The notes beneath the pieces were generated by a model. The model did no database searches. It was not told the origin of the DNA and saw only the letters and a list, made by a program, of their open reading frames with translations. A stretch of DNA of 64,000 nt, from contig NZ_BAAAUT010000035.1 of assembly GCF_039534085.1 (NCBI RefSeq), forward strand, positions 19,281 through 83,280, given 5' to 3'. Made by a program: the position numbers and the translations under genes. Shown here one piece after another: positions 27,133 to 35,239 of the stretch. Source of the DNA: Planomonospora_B alba. GTDB lineage: Bacteria; Actinomycetota; Actinomycetes; Streptosporangiales; Streptosporangiaceae. Positions within the stretch are counted from its first letter, which is position 1; each line of letters opens with the position of its first letter.

Positions 27133-27360
27133 TCAGCCGCGGGGGCGGGAGGCGTAGGGCAGCAGGGCCATCTCCCGGGCGTTCTTGATCGCCCGGGCGA
27201 GCTGCCGCTGCTGCCGGCCGGTGACGCCGGTGACCCGGCGGCTGCGGATCTTGCCGCGATCGGAGATGAACCGGCGCAGCAGGTCGGTGTCCTTGTAGTC
27301 GATGCGGTCCACCCCGTGCAACGGGTTGATCTTCTTGCGCGGGGTACGGCGGGGCTTCAT
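27133..27360 (-). CDS. rpsR: Ribosomal protein S18, zinc-free paralogue
   Basis: 75 residues; DYKDTDLLRRFISDRGKI and the KIRSRRVTGVTGRQQRQLARAIKNAR tail regions identify S18. There are no cysteines where zinc-binding S18 carries them, so this is the C-minus form made when zinc is scarce. The ATG overlaps the cobW stop (ATGA). Confidence 0.95.
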   Translation of the reverse strand: MKPRRTPRKKINPLHGVDRIDYKDTDLLRRFISDRGKIRSRRVTGVTGRQQRQLARAIKNAREMALLPYASRPRG

Positions 27361-28499
27361 GCGGTCTCCTTCAGGTCGAGGACGCCTGCGAACGGGTCGT
27401 CGTAGCCGGCCCAGGTGTCGGAACCGGCCAGCATCTCCTCCTGCGTGAGCAGGCAGGAGTCGAGCAGCGCGGTGACGCGGTCGGGGTCGAGGCCCGGACC
27501 GGTGAAGACCAGGTGCTGCACGCGGTCGCCCGTCACCTCGTTCCACTCCAGGGCGGCGGCCGCGCGGCGGGCCGGGGAGACCATCTCCCAGGCCGCCTGC
27601 GGAAGGGCGGCCAGCCACGGGCCGGCGTCCTCCACCGAGACCACCCCGGCGACCGCGTCCCAGGCCAGCATGCGCTCGTGCCGACTCGCCAGCCAGAAGC
27701 GGCCGCGGGAGCGGACCGAGGTGGTGACCAGCTCGTCGACGGCCTCGAACAGGCGCGCCGGATGCAGCGGGCGCAGCCGGTGCCAGACCACCGTGGTGAT
27801 CTCGTCGGTGCGGGCCTCGACGGGCAGCCGGGCGGTGGCCGGATCGACGCGCTCGGCCAGCTCGGCGGTGCACACCGCGCCGCCGCGGACCTCGGGCAGC
27901 TCGGTGGCCCGGTGGACGGGGGTGAGCGGAGCCAGGTGGCCGAGCACGGCGCGCGACAGTTCGGCGTCCTCGGCGTCTCCGCCGTGCAGGACCAGGTCGG
28001 TGGCGTACTCGATCTGCCGGGCCAGCACCTCGGCCAGGTACCGCTGGTCGCCTGCCGCCGCGACCTGGCCCGTCTCGGCCAGGCGGTCACCCCGGGTGAT
28101 GTCGATCGGCATGTGCGCGGCGTGCAGTGCGGTCAGCACCGCGGTCAGGCGCAGCACGCCGTGGGCCTCCTCGCAGTCGACCGCCTCGGCCACCGGGCGC
28201 GGCTCGACCGCGTCCCACAGGTCGACGACCAGCAGGGAGGCCGCCGCGGCACGCCGTATCAGCTCGGGCAGCAGGTCCTCGCGCACGGTGCAGGTGACGC
28301 AGCCGTGCGCGAGCCGCACCTCGGCCAGGTCGAGCACGCCGGAGCGGTCGCGCACCACGCGCTCGACGCGGCCGCGGGTCACCTCGCGCAGGTCGTGGTG
28401 GATCGCGACGGCGCCGGGGTGGTCGTGCAGCAGCCGGTCGACGGCGGCGGTTCGGGCCCGGGCGTGCAGGCCCGCGACGAGGACGACAGGGGTGGACAC
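27357..28499 (-). CDS. Degenerate CobW/COG0523 protein (zinc chaperone or Mrf-like)
   Basis: A 380-residue CobW-family protein. The family normally has a GTP-binding GxxGxGK(T/S) loop and a CxCC metal motif. Here the loop reads GLHARART (10-17), without the Gly and Lys needed for phosphate binding, and the metal motif is GCVTCT with only two cysteines. GTPase activity is therefore doubtful. Two readings remain: a zinc metallochaperone relic, or a relative of the mycobacterial hibernation recruitment factor Mrf, which lies in zinc-regulated C-minus ribosomal operons. The GTG at 28499 has AAAGGAG upstream. First gene of cobW-rpsR-zur, divergent from the other ribosomal genes. Confidence 0.8.
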   Translation of the reverse strand: MSTPVVLVAGLHARARTAAVDRLLHDHPGAVAIHHDLREVTRGRVERVVRDRSGVLDLAEVRLAHGCVTCTVREDLLPELIRRAAAASLLVVDLWDAVEPRPVAEAVDCEEAHGVLRLTAVLTALHAAHMPIDITRGDRLAETGQVAAAGDQRYLAEVLARQIEYATDLVLHGGDAEDAELSRAVLGHLAPLTPVHRATELPEVRGGAVCTAELAERVDPATARLPVEARTDEITTVVWHRLRPLHPARLFEAVDELVTTSVRSRGRFWLASRHERMLAWDAVAGVVSVEDAGPWLAALPQAAWEMVSPARRAAAALEWNEVTGDRVQHLVFTGPGLDPDRVTALLDSCLLTQEEMLAGSDTWAGYDDPFAGVLDLKETA

Positions 28500-28568
28500 G
28501 GAGTTCTCCTTTGCGGGCGCGGGTGCGGTGACGCTCCCGGCTTCGCGGCCGGGCATCGGTTGACGGAA

Positions 28569-28589
28569 TGAAAACCGTTCCCATTATCA
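28569..28589. promoter_or_regulatory. Two overlapping Zur boxes in the cobW/rpmG divergent promoter
   Basis: TGAAAACCGTTCCCA (28569-28583) on the plus strand and TGATAATGGGAACGG (28575-28589) on the minus strand overlap, each with one strong half. Two Zur dimers could bind cooperatively and shut both cobW-rpsR-zur and the rpmG operon. Confidence 0.75.
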
Positions 28590-28620
28590 TTACACGGGTC
28601 GGCCACACGGAAGGAACCCC

Positions 28621-28785
28621 ATGGCCCGAAACGACCTCCGTCCCGTGATCAAACTCAGATCCAGCGCGGGCACCGGCTACACCTACGTCACCCGCAAGAA
28701 CCGGCGCAACGACCCCGACCGGCTCACCCTGCGCAAATACGACCCGATCATCCGGCAGCACGTGCTCTTCCGAGAGGAGCGATGA
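28621..28785 (+). CDS. rpmG: Ribosomal protein L33, zinc-free paralogue
   Basis: 54 residues beginning MARNDLRPVIKLRSSAGTG and ending FREER, with TGYTYVTRKNRRN typical of L33. No cysteines, so it is a zinc-independent form. GGAAGGA precedes the ATG at 28621. First gene of rpmG-rpmE-rpmB-rpsN-rpmF. Confidence 0.93.
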   Translation: MARNDLRPVIKLRSSAGTGYTYVTRKNRRNDPDRLTLRKYDPIIRQHVLFREER

Positions 28786-28789
28786 CCCC

Positions 28790-29035
28790 GTGAAGAAGGG
28801 CATCCACCCCGACTACCGCCCCGTCGTCTTCCGCGACCCGAGTGCGGACTTCGCTTTCCTCACCCGATCGACGATCACCAGCGACAAGACCGTCGAATGG
28901 GAGGACGGCAACACCTACCCGGTCGTGGACGTCGACGTCTCCTCGGCCAGCCACCCCTTCTACACCGGCCGCACCCGCGTGCTGGACGCGGCCGGCCGCG
29001 TCGAGCGCTTCAACCAGCGCTACGGGAGGAACTGA
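28790..29035 (+). CDS. rpmE2: Ribosomal protein L31 type B, zinc-free
   Basis: 81 residues; MKKGIHPDYRPVVF and SSASHPFYTG are hallmarks of type B L31, which lacks the zinc-binding cysteines of type A. GTG start four bases after rpmG; the stop overlaps the L28 start (TGATG). Confidence 0.95.
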   Translation: MKKGIHPDYRPVVFRDPSADFAFLTRSTITSDKTVEWEDGNTYPVVDVDVSSASHPFYTGRTRVLDAAGRVERFNQRYGRN

Positions 29036-29271
29036 TGTCGGCCCGCTGCCAGCTCACCGGCGCCGCGCCGGTCTTCGGCAACCGCGTCTCCCACTCCCAC
29101 CGGCGCACCCGCCGCCGCTGGAGCCCCAACATCCAGCACCGCCGCTACTGGCTGCCCGGCGAGAACCGCTTCGTACGGCTCACGCTCAGCGCCAAGGCGG
29201 TCAAGACCGTCGACGCGATCGGCATCGAGGCCGCCGTGGCCCGCATCCGCGCCCGGGGAGGGAAGGTCTGA
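29035..29271 (+). CDS. rpmB: Ribosomal protein L28, low-cysteine paralogue
   Basis: 78 residues; MSARCQLTG and SHRRTRRRWSPNIQ identify L28. Only one cysteine (Cys5) remains, so a complete zinc site is absent. Overlaps rpmE and rpsN by single bases. Confidence 0.95.
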   Translation: MSARCQLTGAAPVFGNRVSHSHRRTRRRWSPNIQHRRYWLPGENRFVRLTLSAKAVKTVDAIGIEAAVARIRARGGKV

Positions 29272-29570
29272 TGGCCAAGAAGAGCAAGATCGCCGCCAAC
29301 GAGCGGCGCAGGGCCGTCGTGGCCCGCCACGCCGAGCGCCGGGCCGCGCTCAAGAGAATCATCCGCACCGGCACGCCCGAGGAACGCGAGCAGGCCGTGC
29401 GGGCGCTGGCCCGCCAGCCCCGCGACGCCTCCGCCACCCGCGTCCGCAACCGCGACTCCGTCGACGGCCGCCCCCGCGGCCACCTGAGCAGGTTCGGCCT
29501 GTCGCGCATCCGCTTCCGCGAGATGGCCCACCGCGGCGAGCTGCCCGGCGTGACGAAGGCGAGCTGGTGA
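29271..29570 (+). CDS. rpsN: Ribosomal protein S14, zinc-free long form
   Basis: 99 residues, the long S14 form without the CxxC pairs of zinc-binding S14. The RNRDSVDGRPRGHLSRFGLSR region is diagnostic. ATG overlaps the rpmB stop. Confidence 0.95.
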   Translation: MAKKSKIAANERRRAVVARHAERRAALKRIIRTGTPEEREQAVRALARQPRDASATRVRNRDSVDGRPRGHLSRFGLSRIRFREMAHRGELPGVTKASW

Positions 29571-29571
29571 C

Positions 29572-29736
29572 GTGGCCGTCCCCAAGCGCAAGACGTCACG
29601 CAGCAACACCCGCCACCGCCGCTCCCAGTGGAAGGCGACGGCTCCCGATCTGGTGCCGATCACCGTGGACGGACGGGACCTGCTGGTCCCCCGCCGCCTG
29701 GTCCGCGCCTACCGGCGCGGCCTGATCACCCCCTGA
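29572..29736 (+). CDS. rpmF: Ribosomal protein L32, zinc-free paralogue
   Basis: 54 residues beginning MAVPKRKTSRSNTRHRRSQW, the L32 N-terminus. The C-terminal half, where zinc-type L32 has cysteine pairs, has none. GTG at 29572, one base after the rpsN stop. Last ribosomal gene of the operon. Confidence 0.92.
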   Translation: MAVPKRKTSRSNTRHRRSQWKATAPDLVPITVDGRDLLVPRRLVRAYRRGLITP

Positions 29737-29755
29737 CGGGGCCCGCCCGGACCCG

Positions 29756-30133
29756 GTGGCGGGACCGGACGTCCGGGCGGCACGGATGGCCGGGCGGCCG
29801 CCGTCGGCGCAGGCCATCGGGGTCGGCAACGATCCGCTGCCCCTGACCCCGGCCCGCAGCGGCCGCCCCCGGGCCGTGCGGTTCGCCATGCGGCCCGGCG
29901 GGGTCTTCGTCAACGCCGACGACCTCTACGACGGGCAACCGGCGATCGCCGGCATCGCCGCGGCGCTGCGCCGTACCCGGCTCGGCACCGGCGAGGAGCG
30001 GGCGTCCTGGCGGCGGCGGCCGCGCGGCATCCGGCACGCCCCGCGGCCGAAGCGCAGGCGGGCCGGCCTCGATTTGAGGAACGATAATGATTATCAGTAC
30101 AGTTGCCCGCTGTTGCCCACTCCGTGGCAATGA
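29756..30133 (+). CDS. Doubtful small open frame after rpmF
   Basis: A 125-codon frame from GTG 29756. Its first 90 codons have the GC-rich third positions of real genes, but no domain is recognised. The frame continues through the Zur box at 30082-30096 and ends in the promoter of the next operon, which argues that at least its 3' end is not functional. It may be a decayed gene, or chance in GC-rich DNA. Confidence 0.25.
   Translation: MAGPDVRAARMAGRPPSAQAIGVGNDPLPLTPARSGRPRAVRFAMRPGGVFVNADDLYDGQPAIAGIAAALRRTRLGTGEERASWRRRPRGIRHAPRPKRRRAGLDLRNDNDYQYSCPLLPTPWQ
30082..30096. promoter_or_regulatory. Zur box of the second Opp-type importer
   Basis: CGATAATGATTATCA contains a perfect 13-bp odd palindrome (GATAAT-G-ATTATC), the best symmetry of any box in the window. 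It lies 78 bp upstream of the TTG start at 30174. Confidence 0.8.
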
Positions 30134-30173
30134 TCCCCTTTCGTGACAACCGTCAGAAATCGAGGTTGCTCCC

Positions 30174-31847
30174 TTGTCGCAGGATGAGGAATTCGTGCCC
30201 CGCAAGGGCAGGCGCGCGTGGATCGCTGCAGTGGTGGCGCTCGCCGTGGTCGTGGGGGTGACCGTCGGGGTCACGGCAGGATGGGGCCGCGAAGACCCGA
30301 GCGCCTCGTCCCCGGACGAGCCGCGAAGCCGCGGCACCGAGCTCGTCGTGGCCGTCGGGGACGTGGCCGGGGGCGAGTTCGACCCGCTGAAGGGCTGGGG
30401 CTCCCGGCCCGCGCAGATCCGGTTGATCCACAGCTCCTTGCTCACGATCGACAAGGACGTCGACTTCGTCGGCGACCTGGCCTCGCAGTACTCCGTGAGC
30501 GACGATGCGAAGTCGTGGAGCTTCACCCTTCGCGACGACGCCCGCTGGTCGAACGGCGAGCCGGTCACCGCTCAGGACGTGGTCTTCACCTACGAGACGC
30601 TGAAGAGGGACGGCACACGATTCGACCTGACATTCGTCGAGCGGATCGTCGCCGACGACGAGTCCCGCGTCACCTTCCACCTGAAGGCGCCGCGCTCGAC
30701 CTTCGTCAGCCAGCTCTCGGAGATCCCGATCCTGCCCGCCAAGCACTACGGCGCGGACTACTCGAAGAACCCGATCGGATCCGGCCCGTACACCGTCGCC
30801 GACTACCAGCAGGGGCAGCAGCTCATCCTCACGGCGAACCCGCACTGGTACGGCCGGCGACCGCAGTTCACCAAGCTCACCTTCCTGTTCCTGGGCGAGG
30901 ACGCGGCGCTCGCCGCCGCGCGGGCCGGGTCGGTCGACATCGCCTACGTCCCTCCGACCTTCGCCGGCCAGCGCGTCACCGGGATGACACTGCAGAGCTT
31001 CGAAAGCATCGATTCCCGCGCCCTGTCGCTGCCGACACGGCCGGCCGGCGGCAGAGGGAAGATCCAGGGCAAGGACGTCGCGGTCGGCAACGACGTGACC
31101 GCGGACCCGGCGATCCGCAAGGCGCTGAACATCGGTCTCGACCGCGACGAGATCACCGAGATCGTGCTGCAGGGCCACGGCCGCCCGGCCTACACCCTCG
31201 TCGACGGCCTCCCGTGGTTCAACCAGGAGGCGGTGTTCGAGGACGGCCGCGTCGACGACGCCAAGCGCATCCTCGCCGAGGCCGGCTGGAGCGACTCCGA
31301 CGGCGACGGAGTCGCGGACAAGGACGGACGCAAGGCCCGGTTCACGCTGCTGTACCCCTCCGACGACAAGCTCCGCAGCGACCTGGCGCTGGTGGTGGCG
31401 GAGCAGGCGCGCGCACTCGGTATCGAGATCACGACCAAGGGCAGCACCTGGGACGGCATCTACCTCGACGGCAAGGCGAACGCCGTGACCTGGGGTGGCG
31501 GGCGCCACCATGCGCACCAGCTGTATTCGATGTACTCGTCGAAGGTCATCGACACCGGCTACAACAACATGCCGCAGTACGCCAACGCGACGGTCGACGG
31601 TCATCTCGAGCGTGCGCTCTCGGCCGCCACCCAGGAGGAGGCGAACACGCACTGGAAGCGGGCGCAGTGGGACGGCACGGCCGGTTTCGCCGGGGAGAAC
31701 GGCGACGCGCCGATCATCTGGCTCGTCCGGATCGACCACCTCTACCTCGTCCGTGACGGGCTGAGCCTGGGTGAGCAGCCGATCCACGGCCACGGGCACG
31801 AGTGGGCGCTGTTCAACAGCCTGACCCAGTGGCGCTGGGAGAAGTGA
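30174..31847 (+). CDS. Membrane-anchored binding protein of the second Opp-type importer
   Basis: A 557-residue family-5 binding protein. Unlike the first one (17716) it has no lipobox cysteine. A hydrophobic segment at about 15-36 preceded by Arg/Lys could be an anchor or a cleaved signal. It carries an EF-hand-like loop SDSDGDGVADKDG and two His clusters (GGRHHAHQ and HGHGHEW near the C-terminus) that could contact metal. The TTG at 30174 is the most upstream start that keeps the whole signal region. It is followed by two permeases and two ATPases. Its ligand is probably a metal chelate, judged by Zur control and the His clusters; that is inference. Confidence 0.82.
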   Translation: MSQDEEFVPRKGRRAWIAAVVALAVVVGVTVGVTAGWGREDPSASSPDEPRSRGTELVVAVGDVAGGEFDPLKGWGSRPAQIRLIHSSLLTIDKDVDFVGDLASQYSVSDDAKSWSFTLRDDARWSNGEPVTAQDVVFTYETLKRDGTRFDLTFVERIVADDESRVTFHLKAPRSTFVSQLSEIPILPAKHYGADYSKNPIGSGPYTVADYQQGQQLILTANPHWYGRRPQFTKLTFLFLGEDAALAAARAGSVDIAYVPPTFAGQRVTGMTLQSFESIDSRALSLPTRPAGGRGKIQGKDVAVGNDVTADPAIRKALNIGLDRDEITEIVLQGHGRPAYTLVDGLPWFNQEAVFEDGRVDDAKRILAEAGWSDSDGDGVADKDGRKARFTLLYPSDDKLRSDLALVVAEQARALGIEITTKGSTWDGIYLDGKANAVTWGGGRHHAHQLYSMYSSKVIDTGYNNMPQYANATVDGHLERALSAATQEEANTHWKRAQWDGTAGFAGENGDAPIIWLVRIDHLYLVRDGLSLGEQPIHGHGHEWALFNSLTQWRWEK

Positions 31848-31879
31848 ACACCGGCCACAGGGCCGGGGCGGTGCCCGTC

Positions 31880-32848
31880 ATGACGAGACTGGTCCTGCTG
31901 CGCGTGCTGCGCCTGGCGACTTTGCTGATCGGGGTGTCGGTGCTCGCCTTCACCCTTGTCCACAACTCACCGATCGACCCGATCCAGGCATACATCGGCG
32001 CCGACGCGGACCTCACCGACGAGCAACTGGCCGAACTCCGCGCGCAGTGGGGACTGGACCGCCCACCGGTCGAGCAGTACCTCGCCTGGGCCCAGGAGAT
32101 GATCCAGGGCAACTTCGGCACCTCGACGCTCTACAAGGCTCCCGTGATCGACGTCATGGGGGCCCGCTTCGGCGCCTCGCTCGCGCTGATGGGCGTCGCC
32201 TGGACGATGTCCGGGGTGCTCGGATACCTGCTCGGGGTCACTGCGGCGATGCACCGCGGACGGCTCACCGACCGGATCATCTCCTGGTACAGCTACACCC
32301 TGTCGGCCACGCCCACCTTCTGGCTCGGCATCGTCTTCCTCGTCGTCTTCTCCGTATGGCTCGGCTGGTTCCCCGTGGGGCTCGCGGGACCACAGGGCGT
32401 CGCGACGACCGAGGTCACCTTCGCCCAGCGGCTCCACCACTTCGTGCTGCCGGCGATCACCCTGTCCGCGATCGGCGTCGCGAACATCGCCATGCACACC
32501 CGCGAGAAGATGACGGATGTCCTGAACAGCGACTACGTGGCATTCGCCCGCGCCAGGGGCGAGACCGACGCGCAGATCTTCCGCAACCACGGGTTCCGGA
32601 ACTCCGTGGTCCCCGCGGTGACCCTTCAGTTCGCCTACTTCGCAGAACTCTTCGGAGGCTCGGTGCTCGCCGAGACGGTCTTCTCCTACCCGGGTCTCGG
32701 CTCCACCCTGACCGAGGCCGCGCTCGGCGGCGACGTCCCGCTGCTGCTGGGCATCGTGCTGGTCAGCGCGACGTTCGTCTTCACCGGCAACCTGATCGCG
32801 GACGTCGTCAACGCCGCGATCGACCCGCGGATCCGGAGCAGGGCATGA
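31880..32848 (+). CDS. ABC importer permease, DppB type (second system)
   Basis: A 322-residue permease: TRLVLLRVLRLATLLIGVSVLAFTLVH at the N-terminus, SPIDP and GLDRPPVEQYLAWA blocks, then about six membrane helices and the EAA-like loop. The ATG at 31880 gives the usual DppB start. An in-frame GTG at 31844 overlapping the binding-protein stop (GTGA) is an alternative that adds 12 residues. Confidence 0.87.
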   Translation: MTRLVLLRVLRLATLLIGVSVLAFTLVHNSPIDPIQAYIGADADLTDEQLAELRAQWGLDRPPVEQYLAWAQEMIQGNFGTSTLYKAPVIDVMGARFGASLALMGVAWTMSGVLGYLLGVTAAMHRGRLTDRIISWYSYTLSATPTFWLGIVFLVVFSVWLGWFPVGLAGPQGVATTEVTFAQRLHHFVLPAITLSAIGVANIAMHTREKMTDVLNSDYVAFARARGETDAQIFRNHGFRNSVVPAVTLQFAYFAELFGGSVLAETVFSYPGLGSTLTEAALGGDVPLLLGIVLVSATFVFTGNLIADVVNAAIDPRIRSRA

Positions 32849-33690
32849 GCACGCCGACCGGTCACCACCCGCGCCTGCGCGGACGCCGGGACCTCGCCGT
32901 CTCGCTTTTCACCGTGGTGTTCCTCACCACCTGCCTGATCGCAGGCCACCTGCTGCTGAACGACGCCGCGCTGCGGCCGAACTCCGCCCTGCGGCTGCTG
33001 CCGCCGAGCTTCGAGCACCCGTTCGGAACCGATCACCTGGGCCGGGACCTGTTCACCAGAGTGGTGAAGGGGCTCACACTCTCCCTGGGGATCGGCGTGC
33101 TCACCGCGGCGATCAGCACGATGATCTCCGCGGTGCTCGGCATCTGCGCCGCGCTCCTGGGCAGGCGGATCGACGGCCTCGTCTCCTGGCTCATCGACCT
33201 GTCCATCGGCATCCCGCACCTGATCTTCATGATCCTGATCGCCTTCACCGTCGGAGGCGGGATCCCGGGCATCGTCCTGGGCATCGCGTTCACCCACTGG
33301 ATGGCACTCGCGCTGCTGGTCAGAGCCGATGTGAAGCAGATCCGCAGCGCGGAGTTCATCCTCGTCTCCCGCGGGCTGGGCAGGTCACCGCTGTTCATCG
33401 CGCGCAGGCACGTCCTGCCTCTCGTCCTGCCCCAGCTCCTGGTCGGATTCGTCCTCATGTTCCCGCACGTGATCCTGCACGAGGCCGCGCTCACCTTCCT
33501 CGGCTTCGGGTTCTCACCGCAGACACCGGCCATCGGCATCCTGCTGTCGGAGGGGATGCCGCACATCTCCAGCGGGATGTGGTGGCTTGCGGTGTTCCCC
33601 GGTCTCGCGCTCCTGCTGCTCGTACTCGGCTTCGCACGGCTCGGCGACCGGGTGCGCGCGGTGCTCGACCCCGCGACATCGAACGGATGA
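32845..33690 (+). CDS. ABC importer permease, DppC type (second system)
   Basis: 281 residues with the DppC block FGTDHLGRDLFTRVVKGL near residue 55 and about six membrane helices. The ATG overlaps the preceding stop by four bases. Confidence 0.87.
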   Translation: MSTPTGHHPRLRGRRDLAVSLFTVVFLTTCLIAGHLLLNDAALRPNSALRLLPPSFEHPFGTDHLGRDLFTRVVKGLTLSLGIGVLTAAISTMISAVLGICAALLGRRIDGLVSWLIDLSIGIPHLIFMILIAFTVGGGIPGIVLGIAFTHWMALALLVRADVKQIRSAEFILVSRGLGRSPLFIARRHVLPLVLPQLLVGFVLMFPHVILHEAALTFLGFGFSPQTPAIGILLSEGMPHISSGMWWLAVFPGLALLLLVLGFARLGDRVRAVLDPATSNG

Positions 33691-33697
33691 GGGCCGG

Positions 33698-34501
33698 ATG
33701 AACACACCGATCCTGACGGTCTCCGATCTCAACGTCAGCTTCGTCCAGTACGCGAGCAGGCTGCGCACCCGAACGGTCACCGGCGTCACCGGCCTGGACC
33801 TCGAGGTCCGCGAGGGGGAGATCCTGGCGGTCCTCGGCGCGAGCGGATCCGGCAAGACCCTGCTCGCCCAAGCGATCCTCGGCATCCTGCCGCACAACGC
33901 GCACGTCACCGGCGAGATCCGGTACCGGGGCGAGCGGCTGACCGCCACCAGGCGGCGGCGCACGCTCGGCCGGGAGATCTCCTACATCCCGCAGTCGGTG
34001 ACCAACCTCGATCCGCTGATGCCCGTCGGCAAGCAGGTGCGGATCGGCCTCGATCCGAAGACGGCGCACCAGGAGCAGCGCCGGCTGTTCGCCCGCTACG
34101 GCCTGGCGAGCGAGGCGGCGAGGCTGTACCCGTTCGAGCTGTCCGGAGGGATGCTCCGGCGGGTGCTCTTCGCCACCAGTGTCCGCGACACCGTCCGGCT
34201 GATCATCGCCGACGAGCCGACCCCGGGCCTGCACGCCGAGGCCGTCGCGGAGGTGCTGCGGCATCTGCGCGAACTCGCCGCGGACGGGGTCGCCGTGCTG
34301 CTCATCACCCACGACATCGTCTCGGCGGTGTCGGTGGCCGAGCGGGTGGCGGTGATGAACGGTGGACGCCTCGTCACCGTCGAGTCCGCCTCCGCCTTCA
34401 CCGGGGAAGGCGATCGGCTCCGTCATCCCTTCGCGCGCGAGCTGTGGCGCGCGCTGCCGCAGAACCGGTTCTCCGTCGGAGGTGTGGAGTGGCACTGGTA
34501 G
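33698..34501 (+). CDS. ABC importer ATPase, DppD type (second system)
   Basis: 267 residues: Walker A GASGSGKT, signature LSGGMLRR and Walker B LIIADEPT, followed by a switch His (THD). It follows the permease stop by eight bases. Here the two ATPases are separate genes, in contrast to the fused ATPase of the first importer. Confidence 0.88.
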   Translation: MNTPILTVSDLNVSFVQYASRLRTRTVTGVTGLDLEVREGEILAVLGASGSGKTLLAQAILGILPHNAHVTGEIRYRGERLTATRRRRTLGREISYIPQSVTNLDPLMPVGKQVRIGLDPKTAHQEQRRLFARYGLASEAARLYPFELSGGMLRRVLFATSVRDTVRLIIADEPTPGLHAEAVAEVLRHLRELAADGVAVLLITHDIVSAVSVAERVAVMNGGRLVTVESASAFTGEGDRLRHPFARELWRALPQNRFSVGGVEWHW

Positions 34502-35094
34502 TCAGCGGTCTCAGCTACGGCCATCCGGGCGGGAGGATGTTGTACCGCGACGCCTCCTTCCGGGTGGAGGCCGGCACCGTCGTGGGCATCACCGGGCCGA
34601 GCGGCAGCGGCAAGTCGACGCTCGGCGCCCTCCTGGCGGGAGACCTCCGGGCCCGGTCCGGTGAGATCACCATCGACGGCGCCCCGCTGCCCGGACGCGG
34701 GTTCCGGCCGGTGCAGCTGATCCACCAGCATCCCGAACGGGCGGTCAACCACAAGTGGCGGATGCGCTCGGTGCTGCGGGAATCGCACGCGGTGCCCCAG
34801 GAGACGCTCGACCTCCTCGGCATCCGGAGCGAGTGGCTCGACCGCTGGCCGGCCGAACTGTCCGGAGGCGAGCTGCAACGCTTCTGCATCGCCCGCGCGC
34901 TCCATCCCGCCACCCGGTATCTCGTCGCCGACGAGATGACCGCCATGTTCGACGCGATCACGCAAGCGCAGATCTGGCACGCGCTCAGCGGAGTCGTCCG
35001 CGAACGCGGCCTCGGCATGGTCGTCATCAGCCACGAGCCGGCACTGCTCGACCGGCTCTGCGACGAGCAGATTCCCGTCGAGCGTTTCCGATGA
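34489..35094 (+). CDS. ABC importer ATPase, DppF type (second system)
   Basis: 201 residues: Walker A GPSGSGKST, LSGGELQR signature and LVADEMT Walker B. It is shorter than usual DppF because the C-terminal oligopeptide-binding extension is missing. The GTG at 34489 has GGAGGT six bases upstream and lies inside the end of the preceding ATPase gene. Confidence 0.87.
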   Translation: MALVVSGLSYGHPGGRMLYRDASFRVEAGTVVGITGPSGSGKSTLGALLAGDLRARSGEITIDGAPLPGRGFRPVQLIHQHPERAVNHKWRMRSVLRESHAVPQETLDLLGIRSEWLDRWPAELSGGELQRFCIARALHPATRYLVADEMTAMFDAITQAQIWHALSGVVRERGLGMVVISHEPALLDRLCDEQIPVERFR

Positions 35095-35239
35095 CGGGAT
35101 CCGGGGCCTGGTTCGGCATCATCGGCCCGGCGTACCAGGCGGAGTGCACGGCACAGGCGAGCACGCCCGGGCGGCGGGAGCGGCACCGACCTGCCCAGAC
35201 GATCACCTCCGCGATCAGCGTGCACCCGGCACTGATCAG

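Noticed and set aside
35095..35239. Extra gene between dppF and the dead ABC gene
   Set aside because: Frames on both strands are short and match no family; probably debris of the truncated ATPase domain.
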